From assembly GCF_016508255.1 (NCBI RefSeq), contig NZ_JADVKT010000002.1, positions 186,001 through 250,000 of the forward strand: a stretch of DNA of 64,000 bases, read 5' to 3'. How positions within the stretch are numbered: position 1 is the stretch's first letter; every line of letters starts with the position of its first letter. Origin of the DNA: Acinetobacter calcoaceticus (GTDB lineage Bacteria > Pseudomonadota > Gammaproteobacteria > Pseudomonadales > Moraxellaceae). Shown in pieces: positions 58,601 to 64,000 of this stretch. Under the pieces are notes generated by a model. That model was not told where the DNA came from. It saw nothing but the letters and a program-made list of their open reading frames with translations, and did not search any database. A program made the translations under genes and the position numbers.

Positions 58601-59137
58601 TTATGCTTCGGTCAAATGTTTTAATACTTTATGAGTATGTTCAACCGCTTTTAACTCAATTTTAGACTCTGAATTACCCGATAAAGGCGATACATCGTAA
58701 AGCAAGAATGTGCTGCTTAACTGCATTTGCGTATATTGAATTGAATATTGAACAGCTTTTAAAAAGCTATCAATTAAGTTTTCTTGGTCGTTCACCATGT
58801 TGGCTTCTGTTTGGCCGACCGTCATACTAATAATGACTTTTTTATCTTTTAATTTGTCGCCCTGAGAGCCATAAGCAAACTGATACGTAAAAACATCATC
58901 AAACCATAATTTTAAAATTGCCGGCATATTAAACCAGAACATTGGATATTGCAGAATGATCGTGTCGTGGCGTAATAGTGCTTCTTGTTCAGCACTCACG
59001 TTAATTTTATAGTCCGGATAAAGCTGGAAAATATCTCGCACTTCAAGGTCCGGATAGGTTTTTATAAGTTCATTCACAATCGTTTTATTTGCAATTGATT
59101 GAGCGTAGTAGGGATGGGCCAAAATAAGTAAAGCCAT
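58601..59137 (-). CDS. NAD(P)H-dependent flavin oxidoreductase (KefF/MdaB-type)
   Basis: A 178-residue flavodoxin-like quinone reductase: LLILAHPYYAQSIANKTIVNEL at the start, QYPMFWFNMPAILKLWFDDVFTYQFAYG in the middle and a later ISMTVGQTEANM. It binds FMN or FAD and reduces quinones or electrophiles with NAD(P)H. It is divergent from an HxlR regulator, the usual control pair for such enzymes, and both are unrelated to the guanidine operon on either side. Confidence 0.87.
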   Translation of the reverse strand: MALLILAHPYYAQSIANKTIVNELIKTYPDLEVRDIFQLYPDYKINVSAEQEALLRHDTIILQYPMFWFNMPAILKLWFDDVFTYQFAYGSQGDKLKDKKVIISMTVGQTEANMVNDQENLIDSFLKAVQYSIQYTQMQLSSTFLLYDVSPLSGNSESKIELKAVEHTHKVLKHLTEA

Positions 59138-59169
59138 AATAATGCCTTGTAGCTATAAAAATCATAGTC

Positions 59170-59217
59170 ACTATAATTTTTATAGTATGGGTGTACAATA
59201 ACTATCAAAGTTGATAG
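59170..59217. promoter_or_regulatory. two inverted repeats, likely HxlR operators
   Basis: ACTATAA-TTT-TTATAGT (59170-59186) and CTATCAA-AG-TTGATAG (59202-59217) are two perfect inverted repeats in the 92-bp divergent region of the oxidoreductase and HxlR genes. Both contain CTAT/ATAG, so they may be one dimer-binding site each. Confidence 0.5.
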
Positions 59218-59229
59218 GTGGCGTTAAAA

Positions 59230-59583
59230 ATGGCAAATACTGAAAATAAATGTGAAATCAGCATGAATGGAAAAACTTATCCATGTCATATCAGTATGGC
59301 TATGGATTTAGTCGGTGGAAAATGGAAAGGCGTTATTTTGTATTACTTAAAAGATGGACCAAAACGTTTTAATGAAATCAATCAATTAATGCCAACTATC
59401 ACAGAAATGACCTTAAGTCTTCAACTTAAACAGCTAGAGCAAAGTGGCTTAATCTCTAGAACCGTTTATGGTGAAAAAGCTCCGATTAAAGTGGTTTATG
59501 AAATGACAGAATTGGGCCAATCTTTTAAGCCTGTTTTAGAGTCTTTATCGGTATGGGCACATACGATGATTGGTTCGAAATAA
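59230..59583 (+). CDS. HxlR-family transcriptional regulator
   Basis: A 117-residue winged-helix protein: MDLVGGKWKGVILYYLKDGPKRFNEINQLMP, ITEMTLSLQLKQLEQSGLISRTVY and VVYEMTELGQSFKPVLESLSVWA, the HxlR signature. The N-terminal Cys (NKCEIS) and PCHIS may sense electrophiles or redox state as in HypR/YodB. I use ATG 59230, which has AGGTGG upstream; GTG 59218 lacks one. Divergent from the oxidoreductase, its likely target. Confidence 0.9.
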   Translation: MANTENKCEISMNGKTYPCHISMAMDLVGGKWKGVILYYLKDGPKRFNEINQLMPTITEMTLSLQLKQLEQSGLISRTVYGEKAPIKVVYEMTELGQSFKPVLESLSVWAHTMIGSK

Positions 59584-59617
59584 TATTAAAAAATTAGTTT
59601 TTAAAAATATAAATATT

Positions 59618-59648
59618 AGCCCCATCACTGTGCATGGGGCTTTTTTTT
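59618..59648 (+). terminator. Rho-independent terminator
   Basis: AGCCCCAT (59618-59625) pairs with ATGGGGCT (59634-59641), followed by TTTTTTTT. Confidence 0.9.
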
Positions 59649-59702
59649 GCCCAAAAATCACTCATAAATACCCACCCAATCTATCAAACCATGCTTAAAA
59701 AC

Positions 59703-59718
59703 TGGCACATTTTCTGCA
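59703..59718 (+). promoter_or_regulatory. second sigma-54 promoter
   Basis: TGGCACATTTTCTGCA has GG and GC with exactly ten bases between, a good sigma-54 match including the full TGGCAC. It lies 56 bp before the 41-aa peptide gene and would drive the allophanate hydrolase unit in parallel with the guanidine operon. Confidence 0.7.
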
Positions 59719-59773
59719 TCTCTTATCAGTAATACAAAAACAGAATTTGGTAATACCAAGCTAGAGGTGCGAT

Positions 59774-59899
59774 ATGAACGATGTAAAACCCGTGGTTCAA
59801 CCAAAGCAAACTTTAAAAGCCTTTTTAGTCGAATTGCTCAGCGTACGTGCAGGCGTATATATCAAGCAAAACAATCAGCCACCTAAAACAAAAGGATAA
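59774..59899 (+). CDS. 41-residue peptide of unknown function in the allophanate hydrolase unit
   Basis: ATG at 59774 opens a 41-residue frame (starting MNDVKPVVQPKQTLKAFLVE, ending QPPKTKG) before TAA at 59897-59899. AGAGGTGCG precedes the start. The peptide has a basic, Pro-containing N terminus and an amphipathic middle (TLKAFLVELLSVRAGVYIK), no signal peptide. Its stop is 4 bp before the RHH gene. It is positioned first behind the sigma-54 promoter, so it could be a translated leader or a small protein partner. Confidence 0.55.
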   Translation: MNDVKPVVQPKQTLKAFLVELLSVRAGVYIKQNNQPPKTKG

Positions 59900-59903
59900 G
59901 ACT

Positions 59904-60338
59904 GTGCCGAAACAAAAGTTGGCTCGAATCAGTATTACCGTACCTGAAACGACCCTCAACGCACTCGATCAAAAAATTGTCGAGCAGAACTATGAAAGTC
60001 GCTCGCAAGCCATTGTCGACATGATTAATAAACACTTGATTGCAGAGCAGGCGCAGGCCAATGAGGTCATGGTGGGTACTTTGACTCTGCTTTATGACGC
60101 GAATCAAATGACCTTGCGTAATCAGTTGGTTGATTTACAACAACAGTTTTTAGCTCAAGTGATTAGTTCGCTTCATATCCAGCTCGACCAACAAAAAATA
60201 TTGCAAGTCATGTTAATGCAAGGCGCGAGTTCTGAACTCAGGCAGATTAGCCAGCAATTTATTGTGCTGAAAGGGGTGATTAAAGGGCATTTAGAACTGA
60301 TGGATGCCGTCATGCCCCCTATACAGCAAAATGACTAA
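59904..60338 (+). CDS. ribbon-helix-helix regulator, NikR/CopG-like
   Basis: A 144-residue protein with an N-terminal ribbon-helix-helix (LARISITVPETTLNALDQKIVEQNYESRSQAIVDMI) as in NikR and CopG, and a C-terminal domain (EVMVGTLTLLYDANQMTLRNQLVDLQQQF) resembling the NikR ACT-like domain, with a single HIQL His and no clear four-residue nickel site. Start is GTG 59904, 5 nt after AAGGATA. It lies directly before the allophanate hydrolase gene, which starts 12 bp after its stop. Possibly it regulates this unit; a nickel ligand is doubtful. Confidence 0.7.
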   Translation: MPKQKLARISITVPETTLNALDQKIVEQNYESRSQAIVDMINKHLIAEQAQANEVMVGTLTLLYDANQMTLRNQLVDLQQQFLAQVISSLHIQLDQQKILQVMLMQGASSELRQISQQFIVLKGVIKGHLELMDAVMPPIQQND

Positions 60339-60350
60339 ATGAGGAGTAGC

Positions 60351-62162
60351 GTGTTGAAAAAATTATGGACTATCCAAGACTGGAAAACAGCATATCAAAA
60401 CGGGCAAATCCATCTTAGAGATTTGGTTGGCTATGTTGCAGAAATCACAAATGATGATCATGCATGGATTGAAATTGCATCGAACGAGCAGATTCAAGCA
60501 CAGATTGATGCACTAAAAGATCAGAATATTGCTGACTTACCCCTATACGGTGTGCCATTTGCAGTCAAAGATAATATTGATGTTGCGGGCTTTCACACCA
60601 CTGCTGGCTGTAAAGAAGTTCAATATTTAGCGAACCAAGATGCGGTCGTTGTTGCCAAGCTTAAAAAAGCAGGGGCAATTGTGGTCGGTAAAACTAACCT
60701 CGATCAGTTTGCAACTGGATTGGTAGGCGTTCGTTCTCCGTATGGTGCAGTAAAAAATAGTTTTAATCCCGAATATATCAGCGGTGGGTCAAGCTCTGGT
60801 TCTTCAGTAGTGGTTGCCAACGGTATTGTACCTTTTAGCTTGGGGACAGACACGGCAGGGTCAGGTCGTGTTCCTGCTAGTCATAACAATATTGTGGGTC
60901 TTAAGCCCACAAAAGGTTGGTTTTCTACCACAGGTTTAATTCCTGCATGTCGGACCATTGATGTTATTTCCATTTTTGCACTGCATATTGATGATGCTTG
61001 GACCGTTGCCAATTTAATGCAGGGCTATGATGAAACAGATGAATATTCACGAGCGCATCCAGCCAATGTACCAACTCAGTTTTCTAAACGAAAAATTGCC
61101 ATTCCTGCTCAGCTTGAATTTTATGGTGATCTTGAATCTGAAAAAGCCTTTTTAGTTGCAATTGAACGTGTAAAAAAACTGGGCTATGAAGTTGAGAGCA
61201 TCGATTTCAGCGCATTTAATGAACTTGCTGCTGCACTTTATAATGATGCATGGGTAGCGGAAAGAACAGTCGCCGTTGAACGCATGACAACACGTGACAA
61301 AGCCCATCCGGTTATTGCCCAGATTATTGCGCAGGCGGATAAATTCAAGGCAACAGATGCACTTCAAGCTGAATATAACCGCGCCGTTCTGGCTCGAAAA
61401 ATTAATTTGGCTTTACAACCTTTTGATGCATTGATGGTTCCGACAGCACCAACCATTTATACCATTGCGGAAGTTGAAGCCGACCAGTTGTCTAAAAATG
61501 CGCACATGGGGGCTTATACCAACTTTGTAAATTTTGCCGATCTTTCTGCACTGGCCTTACCAAATGTACTGCGTGAGGATGGTTTACCAAGTGGAGTAAC
61601 CTTTATTGCACCAGCTTGGCACGATCAGGCATTGGCAAATTTTGCCCAGTTTTGGCAAACCGAAACACCGCTGAGCTTGGGTAAATCAACTCAACATTAT
61701 CAAAAAAGTATAGACATCCAGTCGAGTCATTCAGTGCAGCTTGCTGTCGTCGGAGCGCACTTAACAGACATGCCACTTAATTTTCAGCTCACTAGCCGTA
61801 ATGCCACTTTGCTTAAGAAAACCCAGACAGCAGACACTTATAAACTCTTTGCTTTAAAAAATACCACACCACCAAAACCCGGCCTGCAATGCGATGCAGC
61901 AGGTACTTCTATTGAAGTTGAAGTTTGGGATGTTCCATTAGCAAATTTTGGGGCCATTGTGGCTGAAGTGCCTGCACCGCTTGGTATTGGGAACCTTAAA
62001 TTAAAAGATGGAACATGGGTCAAAGGCTTTATCTGCGAAGCTTATGCCATTCAAGATGCAACCGATATTAGCCATTTTGGAGGCTGGCGAGCTTACATAC
62101 AGTCACTCAATCAAACCGCTCAAAGTGTTGTTAGTAAAAATGTTGGGGAAGTTTCTATATGA
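60351..62162 (+). CDS. atzF: allophanate hydrolase
   Basis: About 603 residues. The amidase-signature domain occupies about 1-450: Lys in YGVPFAVKDNIDV, GGSSSGSSVVVA and GTDTAGSGRVPA give the Ser-cisSer-Lys triad. The C-terminal domain (about 460-590, VVGAHLTDMPLNFQL to WVKGFICEAYAIQDA) is the AtzF/DUF-type allophanate hydrolase extension, which releases the second step product. It hydrolyses allophanate to ammonia and CO2, the last step of guanidine degradation. I use GTG 60351 behind GAGGAG; ATG 60339 would contain the ribosome site. It overlaps the binding-protein gene by 4 bp. Confidence 0.93.
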   Translation: MLKKLWTIQDWKTAYQNGQIHLRDLVGYVAEITNDDHAWIEIASNEQIQAQIDALKDQNIADLPLYGVPFAVKDNIDVAGFHTTAGCKEVQYLANQDAVVVAKLKKAGAIVVGKTNLDQFATGLVGVRSPYGAVKNSFNPEYISGGSSSGSSVVVANGIVPFSLGTDTAGSGRVPASHNNIVGLKPTKGWFSTTGLIPACRTIDVISIFALHIDDAWTVANLMQGYDETDEYSRAHPANVPTQFSKRKIAIPAQLEFYGDLESEKAFLVAIERVKKLGYEVESIDFSAFNELAAALYNDAWVAERTVAVERMTTRDKAHPVIAQIIAQADKFKATDALQAEYNRAVLARKINLALQPFDALMVPTAPTIYTIAEVEADQLSKNAHMGAYTNFVNFADLSALALPNVLREDGLPSGVTFIAPAWHDQALANFAQFWQTETPLSLGKSTQHYQKSIDIQSSHSVQLAVVGAHLTDMPLNFQLTSRNATLLKKTQTADTYKLFALKNTTPPKPGLQCDAAGTSIEVEVWDVPLANFGAIVAEVPAPLGIGNLKLKDGTWVKGFICEAYAIQDATDISHFGGWRAYIQSLNQTAQSVVSKNVGEVSI

Positions 62163-63181
62163 TTAAAAAAGCGTTGTTATCCGTATCTATTTTATCGGCA
62201 GTTGTATTGGGTGGTTGTGACAATACCGCTAAAGTGCCTGAGGCTAAACAAGACGCTCAGGCATCTACAAATACAAAACCAATTACCATTGGCTATAGTG
62301 ATTGGCCGGGCTGGGTGGCTTGGCAAGTGGCTATTGAAAAAGGCTGGTTAAAAGAAGCAGGCTTAAATGTAGAATTTAAATGGTTTGATTATTCGGCTTC
62401 TCTTTCGGCCTTTTCGGCAAATCAGCTCGATGCCGTTTTGGTCACCAATGGCGATAACTTGGTAACAGCTTCGGGTGGCACTCAAGGCATGATGATCATG
62501 GCAACAGATTATTCTGCGGGTAATGATGTCATTATTGCCAAAGAGGGCATTAATACCATTCAAGACCTAAAAGGAAAATCGATCGGTGTTGAAAAAGGGT
62601 TGGTTGACCATCTTCTACTGGCAACAGCTTTGACCGACCATAACATTAAAGCGAGTGAGGTGAAGCTAGTAAATTCAGCAACTAACCAATTACCTCAAGT
62701 GTTTAATAGCCCAGATATTTCCGCGATTGCTGTTTGGCAACCCGTTGCGGGACAGGCATTAAAAGCCGTAGCGGGTTCCAAAATTATCTATACCTCTAAG
62801 GACAAGCCGGGATTAATTTATGACACCTTGACCGTTAACATGAGCCATTTAACTGCCCATCAAGAAGAATGGAAAAAAATCATTCAGGTGTGGGACAAAA
62901 CAGTTAAATATATTAATGACCCTGCAACCCATGCCGATGCGGTTAAAATTATGGCAAACCGTTCAGGGGTTGATCCAAAGCAATATGAGTCGATGGTCAG
63001 CGGAACGCATTTATTAGATATCAATGCCAATAAAAAAGTATTTACTAAATCTCAAGGTTTTGACTCGATTTATGGTTCTACCTATCACGTCAATAAATTT
63101 AACGTTGAAAACGGTATTTATAAAACCGAACAAAATGTAGATGGGCTGATTTACCCAACGCTCGTAGAACAACTTAAATAA
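62159..63181 (+). CDS. ABC transporter substrate-binding lipoprotein (NMT1/SsuA-like)
   Basis: A 340-residue lipoprotein: lipobox LGGC with Cys20, then the NMT1/TauA-type binding fold (ITIGYSDWPGWVAWQVAIEKGWLKEAGLNVEFKWFDY, NQLDAVLVTNGD, KSIGVEKGLVDHLLLATAL). It presumably binds guanidine, urea or a related nitrogen compound in the periplasm. The ATG overlaps the allophanate hydrolase stop. The ATPase on the opposite strand just downstream is the likely partner; no permease is visible in this window. Confidence 0.87.
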   Translation: MIKKALLSVSILSAVVLGGCDNTAKVPEAKQDAQASTNTKPITIGYSDWPGWVAWQVAIEKGWLKEAGLNVEFKWFDYSASLSAFSANQLDAVLVTNGDNLVTASGGTQGMMIMATDYSAGNDVIIAKEGINTIQDLKGKSIGVEKGLVDHLLLATALTDHNIKASEVKLVNSATNQLPQVFNSPDISAIAVWQPVAGQALKAVAGSKIIYTSKDKPGLIYDTLTVNMSHLTAHQEEWKKIIQVWDKTVKYINDPATHADAVKIMANRSGVDPKQYESMVSGTHLLDINANKKVFTKSQGFDSIYGSTYHVNKFNVENGIYKTEQNVDGLIYPTLVEQLK

Positions 63182-63193
63182 GCCTAATCAATA

Positions 63194-63222
63194 AAAAAGC
63201 CCAAGTTCAGCTTGGGCTTTTT
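63194..63222. terminator. bidirectional terminator
   Basis: AAAAAGCCCAAG (63194-63205) and CTTGGGCTTTTT (63211-63222) form a 12-bp symmetric stem with a TTCAG loop between convergent genes. Confidence 0.92.
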
Positions 63223-63232
63223 AATGTCTTAC

Positions 63233-64000
63233 TTATTTCTCTGTACTGACCTGAGTCATACGCGGAATTTTTGGTAAATCTTGCAAAGCTGGGTCAAGTT
63301 CATCTTCTTCAGCATGTACCAAATAATCTACCCGTGAGCGGAGCTGTTTAAACTCAGGTGTACTCATTAAAGCGAGTGAGCGTGGGCGCGGTAAATTAAC
63401 CTCAATAATTTCCTTAATTTCACCCGGATTGGCTTTGAGTGCCACAATTCGGTCTGCCAGTAAAATAGCTTCATCCATGTCATGGGTCACAAAAATAATG
63501 GTGATATCAATGTTTTGCCATAAATCCATTAAATGCTTTTGCATTTTTTGGCGAGTGTGGGGGTCGAGCGCACCAAAAGGTTCATCCATCAGTAAAATTT
63601 TAGGTTGATTAACCAAGGCTCTCGCAATTGCAACCCGCTGTTTCATGCCACCAGAAAGTTGATGTGGATACTGATTTTCATATTTTTCTAAACCAATAAT
63701 ATTGATCCATTCACGGGCTTGAGCCTCGGCTGTCATTTGACTAGCGCCGCGCATTTGCGGACCAAACATCACGTTTTCTTTTACAGTTTTCCATGGGAAC
63801 AGGGTATAACCCTGAAACACCATGCCGCGCTCGGGGCATGGGCCAGTAATGCATTCGCCGTCTACTAAAATTTCTCCGCTGTGATATGGGTCTAAACCTG
63901 CAATGACACGGCTAAGCGTCGATTTTCCGCAGCCAGAAGGGCCAATCACACAAATAAATTCTCTTTTGTGAATTTTTAAATCGAGTTTATTTAAAACGGT
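63233..64000 (-). CDS. ABC transporter ATP-binding protein (TauB/SsuB/NrtD type), partial at right edge
   Basis: The frame runs to the window edge, so the N terminus is missing; 255 residues are visible. Walker A GPSGCGKST, Q-loop VFQGYTLFPWKT, ABC signature LSGGMKQR, Walker B ILLMDEPFGALD and switch His in FVTHDMDEAI are all intact. It is the nitrate/sulfonate/taurine-type ATPase class, which pairs with NMT1-type binding proteins such as the one just downstream. The permease is probably beyond the edge on the same strand. Confidence 0.92.
   Translation of the reverse strand, partial: TVLNKLDLKIHKREFICVIGPSGCGKSTLSRVIAGLDPYHSGEILVDGECITGPCPERGMVFQGYTLFPWKTVKENVMFGPQMRGASQMTAEAQAREWINIIGLEKYENQYPHQLSGGMKQRVAIARALVNQPKILLMDEPFGALDPHTRQKMQKHLMDLWQNIDITIIFVTHDMDEAILLADRIVALKANPGEIKEIIEVNLPRPRSLALMSTPEFKQLRSRVDYLVHAEEDELDPALQDLPKIPRMTQVSTEK

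Noticed and set aside
1..64000. CRISPR arrays, tRNA or rRNA genes, insertion sequences
   Set aside because: No regular short repeats with spacers, no tRNA-like cloverleaf or rRNA sequence, and no transposase-like protein were recognised.

Overview
The window looks like chromosome from an Acinetobacter of the calcoaceticus-baumannii group. It is AT-rich, LysR and TetR regulators are frequent, and the protein types are typical of that genus (DUF4424, MipA/OmpV, YddG, an orphan spore-coat-U pilin, an acetolactate decarboxylase with a signal peptide). The taxonomic call is inference from gene content. I see no rRNA, tRNA, insertion sequence or CRISPR array.

Layout. 0-17.9 kb holds small catabolic and regulatory units: a Cys-type hydrolase, a SCPU pilin, a DUF1826-like gene, an acetolactate decarboxylase/SDR pair divergent from a LysR gene, an SDR, a decayed TonB-receptor remnant, a membrane EAL protein, a PAP2 lipoprotein with an autotransporter-type repeat, a TetR-controlled isomerase/hydrolase/esterase operon, and a LysR-controlled serine hydrolase/MFS pair. 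18-19.3 kb carries a structured RNA followed by a TetR gene, then a leader-peptide/terminator arrangement before an outer-membrane-like gene. 20-21.8 kb holds small hypotheticals. 21.8-28.9 kb is two divergent operons (arginase fold, FemAB-like acyltransferase, class III aminotransferase, MipA/OmpV; HAD phosphatase, hydrolase, two 4-TM exporters) that look like an undescribed amine-type biosynthesis and export locus.

31.0-34.6 kb is an MNIO (DUF692) RiPP cluster of the Hvf/bufferin type: a DGKCG-repeat precursor, MNIO enzyme, partner protein, ECF sigma factor, zinc-finger anti-sigma factor and divergent DoxX. The precursor and DoxX genes share a bipartite promoter-like motif (TGTAAK-N15-CCGWCT), a good candidate for the ECF sigma target. 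34.6-42.3 kb is a LysR gene, NRAMP-like transporter, PxpA, DUF1445, fused PxpB-PxpC and a biotin carboxylase/BCCP, resembling the Bacillus ycsFGI-kipIA cluster. 42.4-47.2 kb has a CLC transporter and a very AT-rich trio of membrane and J-domain proteins.

47.3-48.7 kb holds two more copies of the structured RNA, one of them again in front of a paralogous TetR gene. The three RNAs share a sigma-70 promoter with a 17-nt spacer, a 17-bp-class main stem, and a downstream hairpin competing for the same strand; the stems covary between copies. They resemble the C4-type antisense RNAs of P1-like phages. This repeated RNA-TetR module is the strongest candidate for an under-described system here.

53.3-64 kb is a guanidine-nitrogen locus: sigma-54 promoter, guanidine-I riboswitch, two carboxyguanidine deiminase subunits and a guanidine/urea carboxylase. 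After an HxlR/oxidoreductase pair comes a second sigma-54 promoter with a 41-aa peptide, a ribbon-helix-helix protein, allophanate hydrolase and an ABC substrate-binding lipoprotein. A convergent ABC ATPase runs off the right edge. Together these would take guanidine through carboxyguanidine and allophanate to ammonia and CO2.
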